Assembly (NCBI GenBank): GCA_036897095.1 | Contig: JAYMSP010000047.1 | Span: 39,607-103,606, forward strand | Length of the DNA stretch: 64,000 nucleotides | DNA from: Plantago elongata | Lineage: Eukaryota; Streptophyta; Magnoliopsida; Lamiales; Plantaginaceae | Direction: 5' to 3' | Shown: positions 22,681 to 35,625 of the stretch, piece by piece | How positions within the stretch are numbered: position 1 is the first letter of the stretch | Layout of the letters: each line of letters starts with the position of its first letter | Translations under genes and position numbers: made by a program | The notes under the pieces: generated by a model | Databases searched by the model: none | Told to the model about the DNA's origin: nothing | The model's input: only the letters and a program-made list of their open reading frames with translations

Positions 22681-24670
22681 GAGCACGAGCTGTAAAGATA
22701 AAAATGTCACTGAACTAGTAGGAGTAGTAGTAAGTATTTTCATATGCCGTACTCAGTCGATTTAAATTGAATTATTTCAATTCCAAAATAAAATTATATA
22801 ATTGTAAATATATCCACATTAATATTCATCATATTACAAAACTGTTTAGTTTTTAATATATGTTCTGATTAATTACTTTTTTATGATATAGATAGTCTCA
22901 TTTTGATATAGTGTATTACGGATATTTTGTGCTGAACTAGATGGGTAGAAGTGGAATTAGATAAACGTTTGATCTACGGTGAGGATTGGATGGTGGTGAG
23001 AAGATCATGGTCGTTGATTTAAGTCAGGGGCAAATAATTAGATGTCTGCTAATATTGCAGCGGAGTAAATTGGGACAGCCAATTATGCCCTTTTAGTTAC
23101 AGCAAGGCAAGTACCATGGTGACAGTTCCACTGCGTCTTATGTTTCCCGGTTTTCTAACTCTGCATGTGCTTGCTAAAAATAAGTTATTATCTAAATTAC
23201 TAGTATAAGTTATTTTTTAATTTTTGAAAAACGACGATTACACAACTTATAATTTATGATAGTCTTCGCGAATTAAATTATTCAAAATTAAAGTAATTAA
23301 GTAACTAACAATCAACGGTGACACATGTAATTAAGCCTATATAGCTTAGACAATTTTATAACCTTGAACGATTTATACATTATCGATCAATTTAAAATTA
23401 TATGTGAACAATGTTAACTTATTTTCTAGTGATATTCAAGTAATACCAATTAAAATAAATATTCGAGGACAACCTTCTCTGTTAATCTCAACACCTCAAA
23501 TTTTGGTCATTTGCATCCTTAATATTTGGGGAGCTCCGCTGATTAAAAGAAATGCATATTGAAGCTTGTGACGAAGTTTGACCAAATTGATATAACAAGA
23601 TCTTGAATTTTGATCATGTACATCTTTAATGATTTAGTGGTGAGATTTCACAACTGTAAAGGATGCATGATACGATCATTGTAATGTTGGCTAGCTAGCT
23701 AGCTGTGACAAATAATATCATGTAGGAAAGCCAGGATCTCTACCATAATTGAAATGATTCATCCGTGTCAAACTCCCTAAGCATGACCTGCACCATAAGT
23801 ACATAACTACTCCGAAGAAGAAGTAGATGCCCAACGGGAATTCCTTTGCTTGGCTTAAAGTAGAAATGTGCAACAAACTCCTCGAACTATTAGTTCTTAC
23901 GTGCAATACATCCTTTATTCTATCTGTATTATGTTTGTGCTTAACAAAATCAGGTCATTATCAAAGTGCTTAATATGGAGTAATCAATTCTTTTGAGGTG
24001 GTTTTGGTTGTGTTTGTGATTTAAGACTTGTAATGGTCATGTGCATGTGTTTTTTTTTTTTCCTTTTCTTTGTCCGTATTCTTGATGCACTTTTTGCCTA
24101 TATATGCAAGTATACAACGGTATTAATAGTTTTTCTCATAATATATTAAATGTATTTAAATGTATTGGAAAAAGATGTATATATGATTATTCGGAAAAAA
24201 AGGTTGTAAATGTAGTGAACATAGTTTAAATTATTTTTATTTTTAAATGAAAAGTATTTGTAGATGATAATTGTATGGTTATGTAAAGCGTAGGTTGTAT
24301 TCTCCTCGACTGATATTTACTGGACTGGACTGAACTAGACTGTACTGTACTGGACTGGACTGAACTAAAGTAAAATATAAATTATACTTAAGCCGAGTTA
24401 AACTAAATTGAAGTGGAGTGATTTTAAGTTGGATAAAACACATCCGTACATTAAAAATTGGTCGAGCATAACTCTTAAGTTACTTAGGTTGGTGGGAAAT
24501 TGGGTGTCTGGAGCCGTCTTAGTTTTTTTTTCCTTGAACAAGGTTACTTAGGTTGGTGGAACAATAGGTAGACCTACACTTATTCGTCCTTATTAAGTTA
24601 GTTGATTTTTTAGTAATCTGGTTTGAATTATCAACAAGTTCATAAACTATTCCTTAAGAGTTCATGTATA
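22681..24670. other. Aux/IAA upstream region and intergenic DNA
   Basis: The first few hundred bases presumably hold the Aux/IAA promoter. I could not identify a confident TATA box or a canonical auxin response element. Around 24320-24370 is a pentamer-like ACTGG/ACTGA run related to the foldback at 383-534, and a 17-bp direct repeat (GTTACTTAGGTTGGTGG) occurs at about 24478 and 24543. Confidence 0.45.
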
Positions 24671-26181
24671 AACTTAAGCAAGGCATTTTTCAATATAAAT
24701 TACTAGATGATATTCTATGTTAAATAAATAATATAACTTAGAATTTCGACCTTTAAAATGAATAGACGGTATGTGTAATTGAAATTTTGTTTTAATGGTA
24801 GGAAAAGGAAAAGGTGATGAGGGCAGAAGGGGAATTCGGGTATGAAAGGGATTGGGATGGGAATCACGCAAGGAGCATCAAATATAATTTATTAATTGAT
24901 TAATTTATTGTTATATGTGAATAAAGAAATAAAAATAAATGAAAAGGGGACAGAGGAAAACAGGGGGTGGGAAATGTGAGTGTATTTGAGGGGACAAGAA
25001 AGCGGCAGTCGGACTTGATTTGCCGGGTGCTGACCCGGACATACATTATACACACATGAACATGATACATACATACGCACTCACTAACTCCCTTTATCTC
25101 AACTCTCACCTAATTACCTGCATTATAGTACTACTGTCACTTTTATAATCTCAATCCATTTTTTAATTTTATATGACATTCATCGTACCAAACCCGATTA
25201 ATTCAAAGTATAAGAGTTACGGATAGTTTTAAATAAAAATTTTAAATATATAATATTATAGTAAAAAGAAAAAGTTGAGTTTTATGAGATGGATAAATAC
25301 AATATTGTATAAATATTAAAAAGAAGCATATTCACTCATGAGACTATTAAAAGGCTCGGCTGTAATCACTATAAGAAAAATGAGTATTTAAGAGTAATCA
25401 ATTTCTCCCTAATAGTTCATTTCCGTCTCCAAAACTATATTTGAGAGCAAGAATTCGTCTCAGCCAATTATAGAAGAAAATTAAGTCCCAAAAACTTATT
25501 CGTGAGTGATAAGGTTTCACTCTCTAGTATTACTTAGTTGGGAAAGATTCACTCTCTAGTATTTATCTCTCTAATAAACCTCTTTTGTAACCAACTTCTA
25601 GTCTCATATGAATATATAGACACTGTTCATTTACACTCAATTTTGTGAGCAATTATCCTTCAAAAAAAATATGAATTATCTGAGAGCATCTTGTTGAGAT
25701 TGATATACGTCTCAGATAATTTTAATTTTATATTAAAAACAATTGAAATCCAAAATTGAATTTCTATAATCTTCGTCATGATATTAATTCAATTTATATT
25801 TAATTTTGTTCTATAAAAATGGTTTCTTTCAATTTTCTGGAAACACTCATCAATGCCAGTCCAAAATTGATAAACCCAATCAATTTTCATGTAATATTCC
25901 TCAATTTACAGTGGGTCCTTTAAGTTTTGTAGATTGTGTAGCTCTTTGCTTAGTCGACGAAACGGCCTCCGTCAAAATTGATAAGCCCAATCGACTACAA
26001 AACAAAAAGGAGATAAAATATTTAAAAAAATTCCTTCTTTCAAAGTAATAAGTTTTGGGCTATTTTGATATGCCAGATGAATAATTGATAAATATTTTAA
26101 TTCATTAGTAATGAGAAGGAAATAAAAAGGATGTACTCGAGAGAATGAAAGTCACCTTCGGAATAGTACAATAAAATTATA
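24671..26181. other. Intergenic, possible CACTA-like end at 25367
   Basis: CACTATAAGAAAAATGA at 25367 resembles the end of a CACTA transposon, and the reverse form TTTCTCTTGTAGTG at about 28125-28138 could be its partner, but the 3-bp flanks (AAT and TAT) do not match. Short open frames at 24674-25109 (minus) and 25806-26048 (plus) have no recognised domain. Confidence 0.3.
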
Positions 26182-26340
26182 GGGACTGATTGTCATACAA
26201 TTGTAATCGGTTTATTTGGCTCGATTAATAGTGATTTGGTCTAAAATACAATTCAAATACCCCCATTTCAATTCCATTCTAAACATAATTTCACCAAAAT
26301 CCATCCAAATACTCATTGAAATTTTATACCAATCAGCCCC
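26182..26340. mobile_element. MITE family A, copy 1
   Basis: A 159-bp element that starts GGGACTGATTG and ends CCAATCAGCCCC. Its interior carries the family markers AATAGTGATTTGG, AAAATACAATTCAAATA and TTTCACCAAAATCC. Relatives lie at 28781, 29089 (inverted), 39381 (inverted) and 48067. Confidence 0.75.
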
Positions 26341-26781
26341 ATAGTCTTGGTTCCATCTCCTGCAAATCAAAGTAGAAAATTGTTAGTATTATCTAAGCAT
26401 GACATAAGAAGGAGGACGACTTAGAATTATTTGCTAGGAAATTAGGAAGTTACCAACTTATCAAAGGCTCAAAGTTGATTCAGTAGGATAATAAAGAAAT
26501 TGAGAAGGACTAATGGCGGCACTAGTTTATAAGGCGTGAGGTTATTTTTCTGGGACATAATATTGTTCTCAGATGAACACGAAAGCCTTGCCAGATGTTT
26601 TTAAATATTTTAAATGACCGCCAATTGCGAATGAAGTTTTTAAATAGAACTATGATTCATAAATGAAAATTTTTAAACAGTAGTAATTCCCACCAAAATA
26701 TTACTTTCTCTATTTAAAAACAAATGTCTTGATTTAACTTTTAGTAGTTAATATTTATAAACTTTATCTCTGATTTAATCG

Positions 26782-26867
26782 TAAATGTAAATTGTTCAAT
26801 TAAATTATATAATGAAATTTTAGGCCTAAAGTTTTATTATATAATTTAATTGATCAATTTATATTTA
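26782..26867. repeat. Near-perfect 86-bp palindrome
   Basis: Arms of 43 bases meet without a spacer at 26824/26825 and differ at about four positions. The centre TTTAGGCCTAAA is a perfect palindrome. The arms are otherwise AT-rich (for example CAATTAAATTATATAAT). It could extrude as a hairpin or be transcribed into a long foldback RNA. Weaker complementarity continues outside, so it may be the core of a foldback MITE. Confidence 0.85.
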
Positions 26868-27015
26868 TAATTTAAAAACTAAATCCGAATCAAAGTTGAA
26901 AATAAATAATGATAAAAAAAGGTGAAAATTTGTTGTGGGGCGGAGGGCGTAGTATGAGTAAATATAATTTTAATACAATCGAATAAGACACTATTGATAT
27001 AGATATGGTGATGCG

Positions 27016-27090
27016 GTAAAGGTGACTCGAACCCCGACCTATTAATTAGAGTGAAGCGTCTTAACAACTGAGTTACGATTCGTTGCATCA
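27016..27090 (-). repeat. tRNA-derived SINE-like fragment, copy S2
   Basis: On the minus strand it reads CGTAACTCAGTTGTTAAGACG, then AATAGGTCGGGGTTCGAGTCACC, with good A-box and B-box resemblance. It is the best-preserved member of the five-copy set. Confidence 0.55.
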
Positions 27091-27608
27091 ATGTATTACA
27101 TAGAAGTACTAATATATACATAATACAGTATATACTATATTACCTTACTACGGTCCAACAAACCCAAATTCATGTGTTGTTTTATGTGGATAATATTAAA
27201 CTTTTACTTCCCGATCTAATATTCAACTTTACGCATTTCATTTATTAAACGTTTCAGTTTCAATTTTCCACTCCTTAAATAGAAAATTTCTCTTTTTTCT
27301 AAAAAAAATCTTTTACACTTTATTCATATTTTATTCGCTTTCTTTATTACTTTACGCACCATCTTTACCACCTTATACATTATTATTTTTTCAAAGATAT
27401 TGTGTTTGGCTAGTACAGATTCAATTCGGAACGGATGAAGTATTTATAAAAATCTAATTCAATCCTTAAAATGTTGTTAATATGTAAGTTTTGGAAAAGC
27501 TTGTTTTTGTTAAGAAACAGGGGACACTTGGAGAAGCTCGTTTTATGAAATACTAGTAGTATTACTAAATAAAGATCCATGTACAAATTTAATTGAATTG
27601 ATGATTTA
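27091..27608. other. Intergenic, nothing recognised
   Basis: AT-rich DNA between the SINE-like fragment and the MITE. No coding frame has family resemblance. Confidence 0.45.
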
Positions 27609-27842
27609 GGGCTGATTGGCATGCAACTTAAATGTCCCGATTTAAATGTCTGAATAGTGATCAGAATTATAGTATGATTGTTAAAATTGTGTTTGGTATA
27701 GAATTGTAATTGAATATGGTATTATAGATTTGTTATATAGATAGAGAAAAATGTTGCTACTGTAAAGACATTTTAATTTTCGGCATTTAAATGGAATAAT
27801 AAACATAAAATTTCCAAAAGTATATGCTACTCCAATCATCCT
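27609..27842. mobile_element. MITE family B, copy 2
   Basis: A 234-bp element starting GGGCTGATTGGCATGC and ending CTACTCCAATCATCCT. It is colinear with 15980-16220, sharing TGTTAAAATTGTGTTTG, GAGAAAAATGTTG and ACATTTTAAT. Its terminal GGGCTGATTGG is like that of family A, suggesting related transposase recognition. Confidence 0.72.
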
Positions 27843-28780
27843 CTCCCTCGGTAGAAGATGTGAGGTAACATAAATTTGGGCCAAAGTAGCGGTCTCTAAT
27901 AATATGAAAACTAGATTATACGAATAATCCATCCCAAATTAGTTTGAGCACTACTTGTTTAGCTTTTTTAAGAGAATCAATCGTAACTGATGGTCAACTC
28001 TCCCAGATAGGTTAGATTTTGATATAAAATTTTGGATGTTGATTTGTGAGATTTTATCCGTCCCAAAAAAATACTTTCAACCACGAACTTCATCCCCTCT
28101 TTAAAATTGGCTCCCTGATAATCATTTCTCTTGTAGTGTATGTACTCATGTGTTTGTATTTCAATATCAATATCAATACCATTATGCGGGATGAATAAAG
28201 TATTACTTAATATTCTCTATTATATAAAGTTTAAGAGAAAAAGATCGAAATAAACAAATTGAATTTCTACCTTGCACTTGAAGTTAATAGTTGAGGCATT
28301 TATGCATGGCATTTAAATTGAAATTTTTATTTAGCTTGTTTGATACATAATTAATAACCCGTGTATTTTAATTGAGTCAAACATATTTTTATGCTTGACA
28401 CAACCATTTAAATTGAGATAATAATTGTTGTTTTTAAATGAATAACTACTCAATTAATACTTTATGAATTTCTTGAGAACTATCAAATAGTGGAAAATAG
28501 TTCTTTTTTTCTCAAACCATATGATGTCAGAATAATTGAATTTTAACGGGAGTGAGATTGAGTAACATTTAATTCCCACTCTTGAATTATATACTACTAA
28601 AAATTGTAACTATGAAAATCTCCACCAATCAGAATTCAACAAATCCTTACACCTCTTATAGTATATGATTCTGAGATCCTTATAATATTATTGATAAAAG
28701 ATCACTTCTATTTGATTTCATTTCATTAAATTTATCAAAGCTTATAAATCAAATCAATCAGAAGGGAATCACAAATATAC

Positions 28781-28939
28781 GGGGCTGATTGCTATAGCAT
28801 TTAAATCGTTTCATTTGGTTCGATGAACAATGGTTTGGCCTAAAATACACTTCAAATACTCCATTTTAATTTCATTCCAAATACAATTTCACCAAAATCC
28901 CATCAAAATAACCATTTGAGTGTCATGCCAATCCGCCCC
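28781..28939. mobile_element. MITE family A, copy 2
   Basis: A 159-bp element starting GGGGCTGATTGC and ending CCAATCCGCCCC, in the same orientation as the copy at 26182. The interior shares TTTGGCCTAAAATACA and ATTTCACCAAAATCC. Confidence 0.75.
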
Positions 28940-29088
28940 GTACATGATTAATGTTTGAATTGACTAAGTCGGAAACTGTTCACGTTTGCGAGGCTTCATT
29001 GCTCAAAAGGCCATACTACTAAAAAGTTTTGTATCCATCATGATATAAACAATATAAAAGTTTTGAATATTCAAGAAAATAAATTAAA

Positions 29089-29245
29089 GGGCGGATTGGT
29101 ATAGATTTTGAATGGACATTTGGATGGATTTTGGTGAAATTGTATTTGGAATGAAATTGAAATTGAATATTTGAAATGTATTTTAGGTCAAAATATTGTT
29201 TATCAAACCAAATTGACTGATTATAATCGTATAACAAACCGCCCC
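29089..29245. mobile_element. MITE family A, copy 3 (inverted)
   Basis: A 157-bp element starting GGGCGGATTGG and ending AACCGCCCC, in the opposite orientation to copies 1 and 2. It is flanked by TAAA on both sides, a possible short target duplication. Confidence 0.75.
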
Positions 29246-29680
29246 TAAAAAACTTACTAGTTGGAAGTAAAAGAAGAAAGAATGTTGATTGATTATTTTG
29301 TGCGGTGGGTTGGAGAAAAAAAGAAAGCATAATTTCATAATTCTCTGCCATTTTTTTTTTTACCTTCGCACGCTTTGTTTCTTGTTTGTACTTCAACTCA
29401 TCATCCATTCTTCTTGCATTCCTCCTCAAGCTTCATCGCATATCATGAGCATTCATTACAAGTTACAAACAATCCGTGATATACGTACCTTATTTTATTT
29501 GTTCTTTTATTTACCTTTCTTTCTCCATAAATATCAACTATCGATCCTTCTCCTAAACTTTTAGTACTCTTTCAGAATAGTAAAAAGTTGTCACATTTAA
29601 TTGTGCACAGAAAAATTAAAATGCAACTAAAAAGATAGCGGGATAAAAAAAATGAAATGTACCATTTATTTTGTTACATA

Positions 29681-29920
29681 CTTCTTCCGTCTCGCTAGAA
29701 GTGAACTAATTTTTCATTTAAAACGTTTTAATAACGTGAAATAATTTTTTATTTTTAAAAACAATCTCAAAATACAACTCATATTTAACCACATATTATT
29801 AGATCCACATGTACTTTTATATCTAAAACTCATTCTAAATCACATATTACATACTTTTCTTAAAGATTATGTAAAACTAAAATGTTTTATTTTTAAATAT
29901 TTTTAGTCAGACGGATGGAA
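29681..29920. mobile_element. Stowaway-like MITE, copy 1
   Basis: A 240-bp element with termini CTTCTTCCGTCTCGCTAGAA and the complement TTCCATCCGTCTGACTAAAA, flanked by TA on both sides (29679-29680, 29921-29922). The CTCCNTCCGTC terminus and TA duplication are typical of Tc1/Mariner Stowaway MITEs. Confidence 0.78.
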
Positions 29921-30187
29921 TATTATATAAAAAACATGCAATGGGGTACAAATTTTAATCTTTTGAAATTGAAGTGGATATATACGCCAAACGAGAAGTA
30001 ACATAGTATGAGATTGCAAGAATGTTAATTTAAAATATAGCATTGTAGTTTAATATATGCATACTAAAATGAACTCCCCTCCTTTCAAATAAACTGTCTA
30101 GTTTTAACTTTTAATCGTTAACGGTATTCAATTTTAATTGTAAATTAATATCAAATTATAATGGTAAATTTTATTTTTTTTAAACAG

Positions 30188-30258
30188 ATAAAGTGACTCG
30201 AACTCCTAACCTATTAGTTAGAGGGATGTGTTTTACCAATTGAGTGGTGGTTCGTTGT
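30188..30258 (-). repeat. tRNA-derived SINE-like fragment, copy S3
   Basis: On the minus strand it reads CAACGAACCACCACTCAATTGG and ends TTCGAGTCACTTTATC, colinear with S2 and S4. A poly-T tract (30175-30182) lies just outside the tRNA-like block. Confidence 0.5.
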
Positions 30259-32033
30259 GAAATGACATTATTATGATTACATTATTATGATGTTCAATTT
30301 TAATTATATCCATTAATTCAAGATTACATCATTACAATTTAAGATTTGTATTGTGGTTATGTTGAATCTGGTTGACCGTCTGAATAACAAATTGGACAAC
30401 TTTGAAACGGTGGCTCTAGTATAACAGTAAAATAGTCCATCAAAACAAACAAATTTGATAACATTCTGGAAAGAGACATGAGTGCTTAGAGTGAAAGAGA
30501 CGTAACTGATGTAATGAATTAAATGCGAAACTAATCGGTTGTAGGGAATGTAGTAGTGGGCTAGTGCAATGTGACTGTGAGTGTGTGACGAGACGAAGAT
30601 CGACAAATAAACCCATTTTGCCATTTTCATGTTAAACCTACTAACTAATTTCACCATCCAAACCAAAGCTGACTGGCCAATGATGATTAGTAAATAAAGA
30701 GAACAATGGAAACAATCTCAAATTGATATAGTGAACAGTTGATTGACACAAATTTGAAGAAGCAATCCGAATTGAATTTGTGTTTGAAAATTCAAACGAA
30801 AAGCCGATTCATGTTACTGCCTTCTACAATTTTAGTACATTTTGAGTCTCCATGTTCATTAGGTTTTCTAGTTAGATTGTGAACGCGTTGTTCGACATAA
30901 CTTAATTCTTCTAGGACTTGGATGCGCATTTATTATTACTTAACTTCACGAAGGAACATATTCAATGTGTCTGTATATATAGTCATATAGACCGATCTCG
31001 GAATCCTGGAGAAAGTTTTGCGAAAATTGCCATAAGAATGGAGACGTTGTAGGCGGACAGGTGACTACGTTATCCATACATATAGTCCAAGTATAGCGAC
31101 ATTCTGATGCTCATCAATTCTGGAGTCTGGACCTCAAAATTTGAACGCAAAAATCTGAAATCACAGTGTTTTTGGACAATATTGAAAAGGTCAATCCCAA
31201 TTCAGATTAAAAGATACTACAAAGTGGTCCATTATTTTTACCTTCAGATAATTCACGTGTGTACACAATTTTGGTCCTATTTAGAGAATAGATAGGTGTC
31301 TTCAATCTCTTTCTTTTGGAATTTTATCTCATTCGAATGTTTACAATCAATGGTGAGTGCAAATACATACTGTAGCTTTCCAACTTCAGTGTCTAGACAA
31401 GGAATGATTCTTCTCTTTTTTCCATGTTATTATTAATAGTTCGGATAAGCTGCACTAACAAACGTCATCGGGGGTGTTACTGTCGATAACTGGAGAACTT
31501 TCACACCATGTCTATGAGTACATCGTAAACATTGTTTTTAAACAACACTCAGTTTTTGTTGGACAAATGCACGTAGTGGAAGTTAGTGCCTCAACATATA
31601 AAAGGCATGGGTTATTTTGAATGTACTTGCAAAATTTATATAAATATGTCGCCTATTTAATTTCTCTCCGAGATCGTTACATCACTGCATGTTGCAAATT
31701 GTAATATAGTGCCACGAGTTGAACCAAATTCATCAAGATCATGTATATCTGCTGAATTACACAGAGCATGTTTGTCTGTTTTCACTACAGAAAAAAGAAA
31801 AATGGAAGAAAATCCTAGCTAAAAGAAGGCTACAAGCTGCTTCAAAGACTACTAACTATATAAACTACAACAGGGGAGATACATTACTTACTCCCTGCGA
31901 GAAACTGAATAATACATTAGTTTCAACCTGAAAACAAGTACAGCAGAGCGAAAGGAAGAAAGCCTCGTCTTCTGGTGAAAATTTCAGTGCAGACAAAACT
32001 TGGTCACCAGAACACTTGGCTCCTTGACACCTT
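30259..32033. other. Intergenic and presumed PUR5 3' UTR
   Basis: I recognise no gene in this stretch. Open frames of 117 codons (30313-30666, minus), 62 codons (31107-31295) and 70 codons (31719-31931) lack known motifs. The last few hundred bases next to 32034 are the likely 3' UTR of the AIR synthetase gene. Confidence 0.5.
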
Positions 32034-34396
32034 CTATTGGAAGGTCACACCATCACCATTAACGACTTCACCAATCAAGCAGGCTACATTTTCACCATGA
32101 GCTTCCCCGAGTATTCTTAGAGCAGCCTCTGGGCTCACAACAAGCACCATTCCAATTCCCATGTTAAAAGTCCGCCTCATCTCAGAGTCTTCTATACTTC
32201 CCGCCTTAAAGAATTTGACATAACAGCATAATTAATAATGATCCTAGAATGTAGGAGAGGTAAATAATGAGCTATGCACAACAAATAACATGCCGAAAGT
32301 TGTCAAGTACGAGTGTCTTTGTTAACAAAGATCACTTCTATACTTAATGGCAAAATCCCCTGTACTTAATATAAGGTCACCTTGTTGAGAAATACAGCAG
32401 TTGAGTGTTGCCATACAGTAGTAAAATTAACTCAACAATAATTCACAAGGACATAAACCGACCTCTTGAATCCATTTGAAAAGAGGGGGTATAACCCAGG
32501 AGTCCTTCAATATGGCAGCTCCGAGGCCCTTTGGTAGCACACGGGGTATATTGTCAGTGAAACCACCACCGGTTATATGAGCAATTCCTTTCACACCACC
32601 TTTGCCGATGATATCAAGAACCTATTTTCCAATGTAGGCATTTCAGTTGCATATATTGCACCAAAATGAAGATGTAATACTTCATAAAAAATTTCCAATA
32701 TACCTGCTTAACATATATGACTGTAGGTGCCATTAGAGATTCACCTAGAGTAACAGAGGTACCGGGAAGATTATCTTTTAGAGAATTGCCACTTCGCTCA
32801 AGAACCCTGCCCAAGAAGGCAATTATAACTCAACCAAACGCATGTATCGTGTAAAACGTAGGTAAATGCCTATTCATTCAATAGACCAAGAGAACATGTT
32901 TAAAGGGTATTAAGAACAAACCTTCTCACAAGGGAGAACCCATTTGAGTGCACTCCACTTGATGGGAGACCAATAAGCATATCTCCAGCAACTATGTTCT
33001 TCCCATCAATAACGGATTCTTTCTTCACAATCCCAACTGCGAAACCACTCAAATCGTACTCACCTTCTTTATAGAAATCAGGCATCTCTGCAGTCTGGAA
33101 TATACAGACATCATGTCAAATATGAAATAATTCACAGGAGTATACATAAGTCACAACAGTTTCATCCGGGAAAAACTATATGAATCGGATAAGTACCTCT
33201 CCTCCTAGAAGAGCGCAATCAGATTGTTGGCAACCAGTAACTATGCCTCTAATAACCTGCATTGGCAAAAATAAAGATGGTTCAATTTCTACAGCAATAA
33301 ACAAGATAAACAACGGTACCAAATGTATTCTACCTTCTCTGCAAGATCGACATCAAGACGACTAGTAGCATAATAATCAAGGAAGAACAGAGGTTTTGCC
33401 CCTGATGTGATTATGTCATTGACACTCATGGCAACCTAAAAAAGATCACTTCAGTTAACAAAATTTCTATCATAGAATTTGCAAAGATCCAATGACCAAC
33501 AATGTTTACCAAATCAATGCCAATTGTATCGTGGATTCCAGACTCAAAAGCAAGTTTCAACTTTGTTCCTACTCCATCTGTACCAGCCACCAAGTACGAA
33601 TCACCTGAATACAACCTATGGTGAGATTCTGACTGGAGCTCTGTTGGACACTACCAAATGCAAAGAAACCAAACAGAAACCCATGTAAAAAATATAGGGG
33701 GAACAAACATAGTGGGCAGAAAATCACGAAGTTCTTTATGAGAAAGTCTTATAGAACTCCAACAAATCATGAACACGGGACCAGCTTCGAGAGTGCAGTT
33801 GTAAATGTATCAAAGTTTGCACACACACAGAATCTTACAAGTTTTCGTACAGTAGTTCTCATAGGACACTATCAACCACGAGTCCCTGCAAGTAAGCAGG
33901 AAGAAGAAAATGGAATGCATCTTTTCCTGACCGAATTCAATTGACATTTCAAATTCACACAACTTGATGCTTGATGAGTTAAGGAAAACAACAGTAATCT
34001 AATAAAACAAACCGACTAATGTAATGAATCAACACAAATTATCTAAGAGATAAAGACAAAAACGAATATCTTATCATTACCCAAAGGAAAGAGCCCTCCA
34101 AAACCTCCTATCCCAGGTGCCATCTTGGCAATTCTCCGAACAAGTTCCGAACCAGCATCAATGTCAACTCCGGCATCCTTATACGTAAGCCCTTCCTCTT
34201 TCCTATCTCCAGCCACAGCTTCAACGCGGTTCTTCGTACCACTGCAAGTCATTGCAGGTACATCACTACTTTTCCTAACTGTGCTCCCGCAATGCTTGTG
34301 AACGAAAGGCAAGGAACCTTTCTGAATTTTCGACGTACTCTGACTAAACAAATTGGCAACATGACCTGATGCTTCTATCTTGGACGAGGTATACAT
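32034..34396 (-). CDS. PUR5: Phosphoribosylformylglycinamidine cyclo-ligase (AIR synthetase), plastid form
   Basis: Fifth step of de novo purine synthesis: ATP-dependent ring closure of FGAM to AIR, in plastids in plants. Coding exons in transcript order are 34396-34081, 33604-33510, 33435-33334, 33256-33197, 33094-32922, 32806-32704, 32621-32463 and 32204-32034, all GT-AG and in phase, giving 392 residues. Residues 1 to about 68 are a Ser/Lys-rich presumed transit peptide. The PurM core follows: [37 protein letters not shown] (nucleotide-site region), [51 protein letters not shown] and the C-terminal [15 protein letters not shown]. Length and motifs match plant PUR5. No lesion is seen. The start is the first Met after a splice acceptor at 34403. 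Confidence 0.96.
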
Positions 34397-34402
34397 TTTC
34401 CT

Positions 34403-35545
34403 CTAATCAATTAACCTACAACATGCATTAGCATAGAAACATACAGTTCAGTCTATATCAGGTTACACCATAAAGCAAACAGCTTCAACTACTTTAACTA
34501 GATGAATTTCAAGAATAACTTAGCCTACAATGTAAGCAGAAAAAACACATTTTGAAAATCTGCTCTCTCAATGGTTACTTTACAATATTCTTTAGCATTA
34601 TGCACTACTAATGTTAATCATGGATTAGTCGCATAAAACGGAATACAATAATAAATGAAAAAGAAACTGAATACATGAAAATGAAAAGATGGTGTTTGTT
34701 TAAGCTCACTTGATAAAAAAAATAAAATGAAAATGAAAAGAAAAAAGCTTTAACAAGTTTGTATAAATACTATGATTTTGTAAAAACAAACGGAGTTCGA
34801 ACTCGACTTGATTAACTTATTGAAATCTTTAGTAAAATTGGAAAAATTAAAGGAAATAACGACAAATTAGAAATACTACCGGACAGCGAGTGCGGTGGTG
34901 GAGCTAGCCGGTAGACGGAGTCTTGGCAATGGATGGGTTTTAACATTGACCAACCTAGGGATATCAAGGGAGATTTGACCGGACCGGTTGTACCAGAAAC
35001 TGTCCATTTTCACGCAGCCCCTTGAAACCCGGACCACTCGAACCGGTCCAGGTTGGGCCGGGCCGGCCATTTTTTTTCTTTTCATTTTCTGATTGAAATC
35101 TTTATAAAAGAGACACCGTAAAATTCAAAATTCAAAATCAACTACTGTGGTGGCCATTCTTTTATTTTAGGACTGGTAAAACCCACCCATTGCAAATAAG
35201 TGGTGTAAGAATTACTCGAATGCTTACGCAAAATTAGGCGGATAACGAGAAAGACACTGCAGCTTGTAAGGTATCAGATACACACATACATTAGAGATAT
35301 TACGGAACCAAAAGATGATTTGAAATCCAGCAAGAACATAAGATAGATCAATTACCCAAACCCATAAATCGATTAGAAATCGAATTGAAAGAGGAGAGAC
35401 TCACCGGAAGCTCAACAAGATTGATCGGAACCGCAGTCGACGAGAAAAATCCCTTTCTTGAATCCGCAATCGATACTACTAATGGAGTCACGGAGATGAA
35501 GAGAGCGGTGGCCGGCTGGGATTTAGGGCTTTCGTCTTGGTTGAT
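34403..35545 (-). other. PUR5 leader intron and untranslated first exon
   Basis: On the minus strand a CT-rich, ATG-free exon (about 35540-35404) ends GCTTCCG|GTGAGT. The intron ends TTGATTAG, six bases before the PUR5 ATG. The intron is about 1.0 kb and contains an unusually GC-rich block (about 34875-35070) with a 69-codon open frame, discussed under findings. Confidence 0.6.
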
Positions 35546-35625
35546 TCGGAGCCCAATAAATGAGATGGACTATACAATTCGATTGGGCTTTTGACGGCAT
35601 GGCCCAACATCAAGATGAATGCAAT
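35545..35625 (-). promoter_or_regulatory. GGCCCA/TGGGCY-type promoter elements upstream of PUR5
   Basis: AGCCCAAT, ATTGGGCTTT and GGCCCAAC cluster just upstream of the predicted untranslated exon. Such site II (TGGGCY) elements are typical of plant housekeeping and proliferation-linked genes and are bound by TCP factors (established knowledge). Their role here is inferred from position. Confidence 0.5.

Noticed and set aside
32900-34000. Plus-strand frames across the PUR5 locus (33180-33365, 33479-33688, 33738-33944)
   Set aside because: Antisense or intronic shadows of PUR5 exons.
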